Source: Pseudocalidococcus sp964653145 (GTDB lineage: Bacteria > Cyanobacteriota > Cyanobacteriia > Thermosynechococcales > Thermosynechococcaceae). Taken from it: a DNA stretch of 64,000 nucleotides. The position numbers and the translations under genes are program-made. Every line of letters begins with the position of its first letter. Within the stretch, counting starts at the first letter, position 1. This document shows positions 34,616 to 43,541 of the stretch, piece by piece. Below the pieces are notes generated by a model. It did no database searches, had not been told where the DNA came from, and saw only the letters and a list, made by a program, of their open reading frames with translations. The stretch spans positions 1-64,000 of the forward strand of contig CAZZCG010000010.1 of assembly GCA_964653145.1 (NCBI GenBank). Direction: 5' to 3'.

Positions 34616-35103
34616 TATGAATTCCTGTTCCAGATTCGGCAGTACCACCACTGTTGCCAACGCAATAATCCAGGCCCTAGTCCGCCTTATAAAAACCTAA
34701 TTCGCCTCTTAGATTCCCATAGTTACAATGATTATCCTGACCTTGGCCTGGTCTGTGGAGGGCATGAGTTTAGGGTTGCCACTTCACAACATTGGGGTTA
34801 ACTCTGTGAGTTGGGATGGCGCAATTTTGGCCCATACCGCCATAGGGTTAATTGGGGTAGTTTTTTTGTTGCCGGGGATGGGGGAATTACGGAAGTGGTA
34901 ACCGTGGGCTTATGGTCACCACAAAAAAGTTCGATTTCGATAGCGACCCCTACAACCCTTTTGTTCGACAGATACCCCTTTGGTCTGCCAAGGCTTTAGG
35001 CATTTTTCGCTTAACTGTACCGTCTCCCAGGCCTGGCATCAAATGGCTGACTTTCACTAAAAATGCTTGCTCCCATCAATATTCCTATCCCAGGCCACAC
35101 TGA
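34616..35103 (+). pseudogene. Possible decayed gene of unknown family
   Basis: One plus-strand frame from about 34616 to 34999 reads as plausible protein (YHHCCQRNNPGPSPPYKNL, SYNDYPDLGLVCGG, NWGSFFVAGDGGITEVV) with a single TAA near 34796 and no start codon. After a frame change near 34930, KKFDFDSDPYNPFVRQIPLW continues to about 35100. This looks like a gene broken by a nonsense codon, a frameshift and loss of its start. A 57-codon ATG frame at 34728-34901 overlaps it in another frame and is probably a shadow. Confidence 0.4.
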
Positions 35104-35143
35104 GCGGGGTACAATACAAATTCGGTGAACTTACGGCTTATTC

Positions 35144-35701
35144 ATGATTTCCAGTAACGATTTTCGCCCCGGTGTCAGCATTGAATTAGATGGGTCTGTC
35201 TGGCGTGTTGTCGAATTTTTGCACGTCAAACCGGGAAAAGGATCTGCATTTGTCCGTACTAAGCTGAAAAATGTCCAGTCCGGGAGTGTGGTGGAGCGGA
35301 CGTTCCGGGCCGGTGAAACAGTCCCCCAGGCCAATCTGGAAAAGAGCACAATGCAACATACCTATAAAGATGGGGATGACTTTGTCTTTATGGATATGGA
35401 AACCTATGAAGAAGCCAGTCTTAGCGCCACTCAGATTGGAGATCGGGTGAAATATCTCAAAGAAGGGATGGAAGTGAATGTGGTTCGCTGGGGAACTCGG
35501 GTCTTGGAAGTTGAACTACCCAACTCAGTGGTTTTAGAGGTAACTCAAACCGATCCTGGGGTTAAAGGCGATACGGCCACTGGCGGCACAAAACCAGCCA
35601 TTGTCGAAACTGGGGCCCAGGTCATGGTTCCCTTGTTTATTTCAATTGGCGAGCGGATTAAGATTGACACTCGCACAGATGCCTACTTAGGGCGGGAGTA
35701 A
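35144..35701 (+). CDS. efp: Translation elongation factor P
   Basis: 185 residues, the normal length. EF-P binds stalled ribosomes and helps form peptide bonds at proline runs. The three beta-barrel domains are recognisable; the loop VKPGKGSAFVRTK carries the functional lysine at its tip, and the C-terminus contains GERIKIDTRTDAYLGRE, diagnostic for EF-P. It is followed ten bases later by accB, a pairing conserved in cyanobacteria. Confidence 0.97.
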   Translation: MISSNDFRPGVSIELDGSVWRVVEFLHVKPGKGSAFVRTKLKNVQSGSVVERTFRAGETVPQANLEKSTMQHTYKDGDDFVFMDMETYEEASLSATQIGDRVKYLKEGMEVNVVRWGTRVLEVELPNSVVLEVTQTDPGVKGDTATGGTKPAIVETGAQVMVPLFISIGERIKIDTRTDAYLGRE

Positions 35702-35711
35702 AGAAACCACG

Positions 35712-36185
35712 GTGGAGCTAGATCTAAATCAACTACGGGAATTAGTCACAATTCTCAACCAAACGGACATCACCGAGCTGAGCCTCAAAAGCGGTGACCT
35801 GGAACTAACCCTTAAGAAAGGCACGACGGTTGTCCCTCAACCAGTGGTCATGGCCCCTCCAGTGACCCCATCCGTCGCAACCTCCGTCCCAGAGCTTGTG
35901 CCCCCACCTAGCGAACCCACCCCTCCACCCCAGACCCCCAAAAAAGGTGCAGAGATCACCTCTCCCATGGTGGGAACCTTTTACCGTGCGCCGGCCCCCG
36001 ATGAACCTCCATTTATTGAGGTGGGGGACAGTGTTAAAAAAGGTCAGGTTGTGTGCATCATTGAGGCGATGAAACTGATGAACGAGATCGAAGCCGAAGT
36101 CAATGGTGTCGTCACGGAAATTTTGCTCCAAAACGGTGAACCAGTGGAATTTGGGCAGGCCCTAATCCGGATCAATCCCAGTTAA
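35712..36185 (+). CDS. accB: Acetyl-CoA carboxylase biotin carboxyl carrier protein
   Basis: 157 residues with a GTG start. It carries the biotin used in the first step of fatty acid synthesis. The N-terminal 30 residues are conserved, then comes a proline- and valine-rich flexible linker (about 40-80), and the C-terminal lipoyl/biotinyl domain with the biotinylated lysine in EAMKLMNEIEAE. It probably shares a transcript with efp. accD is in the same window at 42162. Confidence 0.97.
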   Translation: MELDLNQLRELVTILNQTDITELSLKSGDLELTLKKGTTVVPQPVVMAPPVTPSVATSVPELVPPPSEPTPPPQTPKKGAEITSPMVGTFYRAPAPDEPPFIEVGDSVKKGQVVCIIEAMKLMNEIEAEVNGVVTEILLQNGEPVEFGQALIRINPS

Positions 36186-36195
36186 ATCAAGCCCG

Positions 36196-38244
36196 TTAAC
36201 TGTGGGGTTCACCAAACAGAATCACTGAACAGGGAAGAGCCTGCACCACCTGAGTCGTAATATCACTCACCGCTAACCCCCCTGTCGTCCGCCGCCGAAT
36301 CGAGCGCATTAGCACTAAATCTCGGGTTGTCGCCTGCTGCAAAATCGCCCGGGCAATGTCAGACTCAGCCACCGTTTGAATTTCAATGCAGACAGGACGG
36401 CTATCTGGGGCTAAAACCCGCGATAATTCCGATTCAAATTGGGTCTTTTGTTCCGGGGGTGTGCCGGGCAAGCTGACATGAAGTAAGGTAACTTCCGCTT
36501 GGCTGGCGGTGGCGAGGGCCTGGGCAAAGCCGACAATACGCAGGGTGGCAGCTGTTAAGTCGCGAACTGGAACAAGAATCGACTGAATTTTATCCGGTTC
36601 ATCCAACAGGCGCGTAATCGCTACCGGACAATGGGCCGACCAGAGAATACTATCGATCATTGTCCCAAATAAGCGGGCTCGCAATCCTCGGTTTTCTGAC
36701 CAGCCCACAATAATTAAGTTGCTATTTTCCTCCCGACTTACCCGCGTAATCCCCAAGGGAACATCATCATCAATCCGCATTTGTGGCTCCAGGGGCACCC
36801 CGTAGGCCTGGCCGATTTCTTTGGCCCGATTTAGGAGTTTGCGGCCCCGTTGAATATTGAATTCCAGGCCGGGGTCATCCATGTGCACCGCCGCCCGCGC
36901 AATCACCAAAGGAACCACACGACCTTGCTCATGGTGGGCCAACAGGGCTGCCAATTGAATCAGGGAGCGTTGGGTTTGAGGATTTTGGACTGGAACAATG
37001 ACGGTAAAGGGATCAGGACGCTGATTTTCGACTTCACTGTCCAGAGGTTCCCACCAAGTGTCCTCAAGGCTCTCGGTTTCGGCCTGGGGAATGGGCAAAC
37101 GACTGGCCACGCGGGAGGTAATATAGGGGCCCAAAATCGAAGTGACCACCATCAGGACAATTACGCTATTCAAAATGTCCTTAGTGAGAATTCCCTGCTG
37201 AAAGCCCACCAACGTTGCAGCTAGAGTTGCAGCCACCTGCGGTAACGACAACGACCACATACTTAGCATCTCAATCTGGCTGTAGCGGTAAAGAAGGCTC
37301 GCTAACCAGGCCGCGATGAACTTGCTCCCCACCAGGCCGAGAATGATAGCAATGGTAATTCCCAGGGAACTCAGGGTTTGCAAAAAGGCGGGCAGATCAA
37401 TCAGCAGGCCCATGTCAATAAAGAAAAAGGGAATGAATAACACCCCGCCGACAAACTCCACCTTTTCCTTAACTGGACTCTCCCCAATCACATCATTCAC
37501 CGCCAGGCCAGCTAAAAAGGCCCCAACAATTTGCTCAATCCCAATCACCTGGGCACCAACGGAGGCCACAAACAACGCCAGCAGCACAAATAAAAACTGA
37601 TTCCCCTCATCGTCCCCAGAGCGACGGAAAAACTCCTTACCGGCCCGATCAATCCCCCAGAGAACCGCAAAGGAATAGATGCCCAAGGCCCCCAGCAGAA
37701 AGATTAAACTCCAAAAGGTAAACGTGCCCCCGGCAATGCCGACACAGATGGCCAAGACCAACAACGCAGCTGTGTCAGTGAAAATTGTCGCCCCAATCGT
37801 GACCGTGATCGCCTCATTTTGGACAACCCCCAAACGGCTGACAATGGGATAGGCCAAGAGGGTGTGGGAGGCAAACAAGGAGCCAATTAACAAAGAGGCA
37901 TTCCAACCAAAGCCAAACCACCGCCCCACCACCATTCCGGAGATCAGGGGCACAATAAAGGTCAAAAAACCAAAGCCCATGGAACGGTTGCGGGTTTTGC
38001 GAAATTGGCTCAGGTCAATCTCCAGGCCAGCAACAAACATTAGATAGATCTTGCCCACCCCCGAGAGCAGCACCATCGTCTCAGTGTCATGGCTAAGAAA
38101 TTTCACCCCACTGGGCCCCAGAATAATTCCGGCTAAGAGTAAACCCACCAGGCCTGGTAATTTAATCCGCTCAAAAATTGGGGGAATCAGCAGACTGACC
38201 GCAATCAGAACTGTGAAAATGAAAACGGGATTATCGAGTAACAC
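36196..38244 (-). CDS. CPA2-type cation/proton antiporter with tandem USP domains
   Basis: 682 residues. The first about 380 form a sodium/proton exchanger-like domain with some twelve membrane helices; LPGLVGLLLAGIILGPSGV, GLEIDLSQFRKTRN and EQIVGAFLAGLAVND are typical of CPA2 (KefB/NapA-like) transporters. The C-terminal 280 residues contain two universal-stress-protein-like folds (VIVPVQNPQTQRSLIQLAA; SILVPVRDLTAATLRIVGFA), which may bind nucleotides and regulate transport. The ion (Na+ or K+) is not determined. It converges with accB. Confidence 0.9.
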   Translation of the reverse strand: MLLDNPVFIFTVLIAVSLLIPPIFERIKLPGLVGLLLAGIILGPSGVKFLSHDTETMVLLSGVGKIYLMFVAGLEIDLSQFRKTRNRSMGFGFLTFIVPLISGMVVGRWFGFGWNASLLIGSLFASHTLLAYPIVSRLGVVQNEAITVTIGATIFTDTAALLVLAICVGIAGGTFTFWSLIFLLGALGIYSFAVLWGIDRAGKEFFRRSGDDEGNQFLFVLLALFVASVGAQVIGIEQIVGAFLAGLAVNDVIGESPVKEKVEFVGGVLFIPFFFIDMGLLIDLPAFLQTLSSLGITIAIILGLVGSKFIAAWLASLLYRYSQIEMLSMWSLSLPQVAATLAATLVGFQQGILTKDILNSVIVLMVVTSILGPYITSRVASRLPIPQAETESLEDTWWEPLDSEVENQRPDPFTVIVPVQNPQTQRSLIQLAALLAHHEQGRVVPLVIARAAVHMDDPGLEFNIQRGRKLLNRAKEIGQAYGVPLEPQMRIDDDVPLGITRVSREENSNLIIVGWSENRGLRARLFGTMIDSILWSAHCPVAITRLLDEPDKIQSILVPVRDLTAATLRIVGFAQALATASQAEVTLLHVSLPGTPPEQKTQFESELSRVLAPDSRPVCIEIQTVAESDIARAILQQATTRDLVLMRSIRRRTTGGLAVSDITTQVVQALPCSVILFGEPHS

Positions 38245-38387
38245 GGCTATTTTCTGGGCGCAGTTCCACAGGAATGTCCTAGTCAGCCTAACCTATTTCG
38301 TTGCTCCCACAGGGATTGATCTGGGGTGATCAGAGGCCGGGATTTGAGAATTTCGGACAAACTGGCGGAATGGAGAATGACGAAGAT

Positions 38388-39269
38388 TCAGGAATCCTGA
38401 TCGTGGGCCAAGGCCAGGAGAGTACAATCCGTTTCGTAAAGAATGTCGTAACTTTTCAGGAGTGACGCAAACTTACTCAGGTCAAAACTGCGGGGATCAC
38501 TGCGCTCTCCATAGCGATCCACCTCTTTGTGATAGACAACCCGATCGGATTTAACCCGTGTCCGCGCCACCAACCAGGCCAGGGAACGGTATTGAGCTTC
38601 GGTGTAACCACTGTGGGTCAGATACTCGTGCATGCCATCAGGGGGGGTTTCCAGGGAAATGTGGTAGGCGAAATTATTGACCGAAGAGGCCACCCGGGGA
38701 TTTGTTTTGACTGATTCTCCTTGAAATTCGGAATTGCCTGCCCCAAAGGCCCGCTTCTCCGGAGGGACAACATGGATCAACGTCCCATCCAGGCCAATGA
38801 TCGTGTGGTAGCTAACTTGATCCTCGTCGTAGCGGTGATAGGTCTGAAACAAACTCACAGCACTTTCCCAGGAGCCAACGGTTTCGTGGAGAACAACCAA
38901 AAGGGGAAAGTTAACGGATTGGCCATGGATGTCCTTGGAAAACCGCTCCCCGTAATTGCTTGGATCCGCCGGTTTCCAGATTTCCCTGGGGTGATATTTG
39001 GGGAGAGATTGGGCCAGGTATTGGGGGTCGATAGTTTGATCCACTTCTGCCGATTTGGAGACTACGGCCTCACAGGCCCGCGCTGGTTTGACAATTCCTG
39101 TATCAACAACCGGGACATAACGATTTATCAATTGATTGGCCTGGGCTTCTAACCTGGCCTGGAGTTGGGCTTGGGCCTGTAACTGGTTTTGCTGATGCCC
39201 CTGCACCCAGGTCATTGAAACCACCAGCAGCAGAAAGATGCCAAGACTCCAGAGCATTTGCCGTCTCAT
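38388..39269 (-). CDS. N-acetylmuramoyl-L-alanine amidase-type (PGRP-like) protein
   Basis: 293 residues. An N-terminal signal anchor (LWSLGIFLLLVVSMTWVQG) and a Q- and A-rich helix precede an amidase_2 fold: VVLHETVGSWESAVSLFQ, VSYHTIIGLDGTLIHVV, NFAYHISLETP and HKEVDRYGERSDPRSFD contain the candidate zinc ligands. It probably cleaves the bond between muramic acid and the stem peptide in the periplasm, in wall turnover or muropeptide recycling. Confidence 0.82.
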   Translation of the reverse strand: MRRQMLWSLGIFLLLVVSMTWVQGHQQNQLQAQAQLQARLEAQANQLINRYVPVVDTGIVKPARACEAVVSKSAEVDQTIDPQYLAQSLPKYHPREIWKPADPSNYGERFSKDIHGQSVNFPLLVVLHETVGSWESAVSLFQTYHRYDEDQVSYHTIIGLDGTLIHVVPPEKRAFGAGNSEFQGESVKTNPRVASSVNNFAYHISLETPPDGMHEYLTHSGYTEAQYRSLAWLVARTRVKSDRVVYHKEVDRYGERSDPRSFDLSKFASLLKSYDILYETDCTLLALAHDQDS

Positions 39270-39428
39270 GATTACCCAAATCCCTACTGCTCACACCCAT
39301 TGGTTTTTAGGTAAGCATAGATTTTTACTGCTAGCTGTATGTTGGTTGACAGTTTCAGGATTGACAGCCAAAGGGCTAAGTGGCTTAGATCTGGCTCAGA
39401 TTGAAAGCACCAGGCTGCATTGAGTCAA

Positions 39429-41354
39429 TCAGGATTTTAGATAGGCTGCAATCGCTTCCCGAGTCAAAGCCGCCACCGATTTATTTTCCTGTTCCGCCAA
39501 CTCTTTTAATTGCTCGTACTGATCCGAACGAACATCAACTCGATACCGCCGTCCCTTGGCCTGGGGAGTTCCGGTATAGGTTGCCATAAAATCTCGCAAG
39601 GCGCCAAAGCCAACCCGATGGCAAAAGTCCCCAAAACTTTCCAGCGTTGGTTTCACCCGACGGGATTTTTTGTAGAAAACTAGGAGTGGCTCAAGGGTCG
39701 CTTCCAATTCCCCGATGGGCATCTTTTCCATAAAGGTTTGGGCCAGTCGAGTTTGATTGGGACAGCCGGACAGCCACAATTGATAAGTTTCCGGGGTAAT
39801 GCCGACAAAGCCCAATTCCGCCAGATAAGGACGCGCACAGCCGTTGGGGCACCCGGTCATCCGAATCACAAAATGCTCCTGTCCCAGGCCTAGCCGCACC
39901 ATCAATGCCCGAATCCGCTCCAAGACACTGGGAATCGCCCGTTCAGATTCCGTAATTGCAAGACCACAGGTGGGCAAAGCCGGACAGGCCATGGCATAGC
40001 GTTCCAGCGGATCAATCCGATCCAGGCGAGGAATACCATGGTCATCCAACAGGGCCTGGATTTTAGCCTGATCCGCAGACTTAACATCACAGAGGATGAG
40101 GTTTTGGTGGGGGGTGACCCGCATAGGGAGCTGGTACTGCTGGATTATTTTCTGGAGTGCCGTTTTTAATCGAAATTCACCCCGATCCCAAATCCGGCCA
40201 TTCGCAATGGAAAGACCATAGAAATACTGCCCATTTCCCTGGGGATGCCAACCCAAAAAATCCTCATACTTAAATGGCGGCATTTCTTGCAACGTGCCTA
40301 GGGGCTTGCCCAAATACTCTTCCACCTTGGCCTTAAACTTGGCAACGCCCCAGTCGTGAATCAGATACTTCAGCCGAGCATGGCGACGATTTTGCCGATC
40401 TCCGTAATCCCGTTGAGTGGCAACGATGGCTTTAACCGCATCGTAGACATCTGCTTTGTCCACATAACCAATGGCATCGGCTGCCCGGGCAAAGGTCTCT
40501 TCTTTATTGTGAGTTCGCCCCAGGCCCCCACCGGCAAAAATATTAAACCCCTCCAGTTCCCCCTGGTCATTGGTCAGCACCACTAAGGTTAAATCTTGGG
40601 AAAACAGATCAATGGAGTTATCCCCTGGCACCGTAAGGGCACACTTAAACTTACGGGGCATATATTGGGTGCCATAAATCGGTTCCTCATCCCCGTGAAT
40701 CAGGGTACCTGTGCCATTTTTTTGGCGGGCAGCTTTGACCTCTGGGGCTTCTTCCCCGGTAATGACCTTCTCCCCATCTAGCCAGATTTCGTAATAGGCC
40801 CCGGTCTGAGGCGTCAAGAGATCTGCAATCCGATGGGCATACTCATAGGCCAAATGATAGTCAGGACGATTTGTGAAGGGTGCGGGTGGGGCCATAACAT
40901 TCCGGTTTAAATCGCCACAGGCCCCGAGGGTTGACCCCATGCTTTTAATAATGGCTGCCATGACGGTTTTTAAATTCCGCTTGAGAATTCCATGGAGCTG
41001 AAAAGCTTGCCGCGTGGTCGCCCGGATGGTGCCGTTGCCGTAGTCATCACTTAGCCGATCTAGAGTCAGATAAAGCTCAGGCGGAATGTAGCCAGCGGGT
41101 GTCCGCGTGCGGAGCATGAATTGATAGTCTTTCTCCTGCCCCTTGACGCGATTATCCCGGTTGTCCTGTTGGTAGGAACCATGAAATTTGAGAATTTGAA
41201 TGCCATCTTCAGTAAAGTGGGTCGTATCCTGCCGGAGCTCCGTTGCCACAGGTTCCCGGAGATGTTGGCTTTTTTCCTTGAGAATCTCAACTTTTGAGGG
41301 TTTAGCCGGTTTAATGACAGATAAGGGGGATGCAACCATAGAATCGTGCGCCAA
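39429..41354 (-). CDS. sir: Ferredoxin-dependent sulfite reductase with C-terminal RHH-like extension
   Basis: 641 residues. It reduces sulfite to sulfide with six electrons from ferredoxin. The siroheme and [4Fe-4S] ligands are in CPALPTCGLAI (C-x5-C) and MTGCPNGCARPY (C-x3-C); GDLNRNVMAPPAPF and TRQAFQLHGI are conserved substrate and siroheme segments. After about residue 595 there is an unusual tail, YRVDVRSDQYEQLKELAEQE and on to SVAALTREAIAAYLKS, that looks like a ribbon-helix-helix (CopG/MetJ-like) fold. The exact start is uncertain (ATG 41354 or 41339). Confidence 0.92.
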   Translation of the reverse strand: MAHDSMVASPLSVIKPAKPSKVEILKEKSQHLREPVATELRQDTTHFTEDGIQILKFHGSYQQDNRDNRVKGQEKDYQFMLRTRTPAGYIPPELYLTLDRLSDDYGNGTIRATTRQAFQLHGILKRNLKTVMAAIIKSMGSTLGACGDLNRNVMAPPAPFTNRPDYHLAYEYAHRIADLLTPQTGAYYEIWLDGEKVITGEEAPEVKAARQKNGTGTLIHGDEEPIYGTQYMPRKFKCALTVPGDNSIDLFSQDLTLVVLTNDQGELEGFNIFAGGGLGRTHNKEETFARAADAIGYVDKADVYDAVKAIVATQRDYGDRQNRRHARLKYLIHDWGVAKFKAKVEEYLGKPLGTLQEMPPFKYEDFLGWHPQGNGQYFYGLSIANGRIWDRGEFRLKTALQKIIQQYQLPMRVTPHQNLILCDVKSADQAKIQALLDDHGIPRLDRIDPLERYAMACPALPTCGLAITESERAIPSVLERIRALMVRLGLGQEHFVIRMTGCPNGCARPYLAELGFVGITPETYQLWLSGCPNQTRLAQTFMEKMPIGELEATLEPLLVFYKKSRRVKPTLESFGDFCHRVGFGALRDFMATYTGTPQAKGRRYRVDVRSDQYEQLKELAEQENKSVAALTREAIAAYLKS

Positions 41355-41541
41355 GTGTTCAGGATATGGGCAAGGGCCAAGCCGCCGACAGGTAAAGCGG
41401 AATTGTCCAGTTTAAACCAATCGATGACCATACCCCACTTTTTCGGTCGAGATAGTGTTCATCGGTCTTTGAATCATAACGGATTTTGAGCCCGATGTGG
41501 ATCCAGTTTCGCAAGGATGGTAATTCCATCAGCTAGGATTA

Positions 41542-41566
41542 AGAATGACCTAGTAGTTATCATTCT
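41542..41566. promoter_or_regulatory. Operator-like inverted repeat upstream of sir
   Basis: AGAATGA and TCATTCT form a perfect 7-base inverted repeat around an 11-base spacer, about 190 bases before the sir start. It has a loose likeness to Fur-type sites but does not match a consensus well. The binding protein is not known. Confidence 0.25.
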
Positions 41567-41630
41567 CAATCAGGTAATATTTATCGGCTCAAGTCATTAA
41601 GCCACTCTCGTCAACTTTGGCTCAAGGGGA

Positions 41631-41819
41631 TCAATAATGACCAGAGGGATCGCCAAAAAATCGACAATCTTGCCGCCAACAACGTTCTAAATGGGAATAT
41701 TGATAAAACTGCCAAAATTTTGCCGGATTAAGAAAAGTTCCGGGTTGTCCGAGGGGTTGTTTTAAGTAACGCCATAGCGGGAAATGCAGCCGAACCGACC
41801 GAAGGATCTGGGTAGACAT
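41631..41819 (-). CDS. Possible small hypothetical protein
   Basis: 62 residues from ATG 41819, or 65 from ATG 41828. The composition is unusual for random sequence: rich in aromatic residues (FPLWRYLKQP, AKFWQFYQYSH, CWRQDCRFFGDPSGHY). This looks like a real cyanobacterial small protein rather than a shadow, as no gene lies on the other strand. No ribosome-binding site is obvious and no function can be given. Confidence 0.45.
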   Translation of the reverse strand: MSTQILRSVRLHFPLWRYLKQPLGQPGTFLNPAKFWQFYQYSHLERCWRQDCRFFGDPSGHY

Positions 41820-41828
41820 GATGATCAT

Positions 41829-42161
41829 CGAAAGCGTGAGGTCAAAATAGGCAAACAGATTGCTACGTTCATAATAAATCAGGCATTCTGGAAATCGCTG
41901 CTGAAGTGATGATTCTTAAGGGTTTGCTTAGATTGCTGACTCTCCACCGCCGGTAATATTGCAATTTCGCAACAAAGTGAGATGATGAATAAATCTAAAA
42001 TCTATTTTGTGATCAAAGCTTTAAAATCCATGTTCGGCTAATTCATCAATGGTTCTCTTTGCTTCCCTGTTCAATATTTTCATCACAAGATTTTAATTTC
42101 AGGGATGGACGTGAACTCCTAGCCTTACTAAATCAATAATTTGGAGAATGATTTAGCTCTT
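41829..42161. other. Intergenic region upstream of accD
   Basis: About 330 bases with no recognised gene. It should contain the accD promoter. A GGAG string lies about 15 bases before the chosen accD ATG, slightly further than ideal. Confidence 0.4.
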
Positions 42162-43076
42162 ATGTCGCTGTTTGACTGGTTTGCCAATATCAAAAAAGAC
42201 TCTCCGGTTCCCCCCACCCAACAAGAACGGGAAATTGCTGATGGCCTGTGGAGCAAATGCCCAGCCTGTGGTGTTTTGACCTATACAAAGGATTTGCGGG
42301 CTAATCAAATGGTCTGTCCCGAATGTCACCACCACAACCGGGTCAGCAGTGATGAGCGGATCCGCCAATTAATTGATGCCGGCACCTGGACAACCTTGGA
42401 TGAACACTTGGTCAGCTGCGATCCACTGCAATTTCGCGACCGCAAGCCCTATCAAGATCGATTAAAAGAATACCAGGCCAAGACCGGGTTAAAGGATGCG
42501 GTGCAAACCGGCCTGGGAAAAATTGACGGAGAACTAGCGGCCCTAGCCGTCATGGATTTTCGGTTCATGGGGGGCAGCATGGGGTCGGTGGTGGGGGAAA
42601 AAATTACTCGCCTAATTGAACGGGCCACGGGAGATAACTTGCCAGTCATTATTGTCTGTGCCTCCGGTGGAGCTCGGATGCAGGAGGGAATGCTGAGTTT
42701 GGTGCAAATGGCCAAAACTTCTGCGGCCCTCGAGCGTCACCGCGAATCCCGCCTACTCTACATTCCGGTTCTAACCCATCCAACCACCGGGGGGGTCACG
42801 GCCAGTTTTGCCATGTTGGGAGACATTATCCTCGCGGAACCTAAGGCTACCATTGGTTTTGCCGGGCGACGGGTGATTGAGCAAACCCTCCGAGAAAAAT
42901 TGCCCGACGACTTTCAAACCGCAGAATATTTACTCCAGGCCGGGTTTGTGGATGCCATTGTCCCTCGGACTCAGCTCAAAACTACCCTGGCGCGCTTCAT
43001 TCGTCTCCATCCCCCCCTGCGGACACACCATTCCCTAATTCCCGGCACACTCCCAATCCCTTCTATGGTTGAATAG
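42162..43076 (+). CDS. accD: Acetyl-CoA carboxylase carboxyltransferase subunit beta
   Basis: About 304 residues from ATG 42162 (MSLFDWFANIKK); a TTG at 42141 would add seven. It transfers the carboxyl group from carboxybiotin to acetyl-CoA. An N-terminal four-cysteine zinc ribbon (CPACG...CPECHHH) precedes the crotonase-like carboxyltransferase domain (MDFRFMGGSMGSVVGEKI, ASGGARMQEGMLSLVQMAK, TTGGVTASFAMLGD). Works with accB here and with accA and accC, which are not in this window. Confidence 0.97.
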   Translation: MSLFDWFANIKKDSPVPPTQQEREIADGLWSKCPACGVLTYTKDLRANQMVCPECHHHNRVSSDERIRQLIDAGTWTTLDEHLVSCDPLQFRDRKPYQDRLKEYQAKTGLKDAVQTGLGKIDGELAALAVMDFRFMGGSMGSVVGEKITRLIERATGDNLPVIIVCASGGARMQEGMLSLVQMAKTSAALERHRESRLLYIPVLTHPTTGGVTASFAMLGDIILAEPKATIGFAGRRVIEQTLREKLPDDFQTAEYLLQAGFVDAIVPRTQLKTTLARFIRLHPPLRTHHSLIPGTLPIPSMVE

Positions 43077-43242
43077 CCGGTTGGCTTCCCAAGCAAGGGT
43101 AAACCCCGAGTATTATTAAATTAGGTTAAGATTACGGTTAACAAATAGAAATCATTGCTCATTAAGGCTAACATCCACGCATAAATTGAAAGTATGAGAG
43201 GGATTTTTCCTCCTGTGTGATTCCAGAGGTAACAGCGACACC

Positions 43243-43539
43243 ATGTTCACTCCCCAAGATTTAATTGGTCAAAAAGTCTGGCTTGAGATTGAGCGTGATG
43301 ATCCCTATGGCCCCATAGAATCACTGCGGGTACAGGCTGAAATTACCCAACCCACCTCCCCCCCCTGGTATTACGGCCGCTACCTTAATCCTCCGGCATT
43401 TGTGCGCACCAACGGACAGTGGCTCACCTATCAGGAAGCCGAGCAAGCTTTCCTGATGCATCCTGTGATTGATGAGGAAGAGTTTGCCGACGAGGATGAT
43501 GATCTATTCCCCGATGAGCTAAACCCGCCCCGTTACTAA
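43243..43539 (+). CDS. Conserved hypothetical protein
   Basis: 98 residues, acidic, with a proline-rich middle (PTSPPWYYGRYLNPPAFV) and a very acidic tail (DEEEFADEDDDLF). No domain was recognised. Its stop is two bases before the ATG of the lipid-kinase fusion, so the two are almost certainly translated from one transcript. Confidence 0.65.
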   Translation: MFTPQDLIGQKVWLEIERDDPYGPIESLRVQAEITQPTSPPWYYGRYLNPPAFVRTNGQWLTYQEAEQAFLMHPVIDEEEFADEDDDLFPDELNPPRY

Positions 43540-43541
43540 TC

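Noticed and set aside
34728..34901. 57-codon frame with two hydrophobic stretches
   Set aside because: It overlaps, in another frame, a longer decayed reading frame with better protein character.
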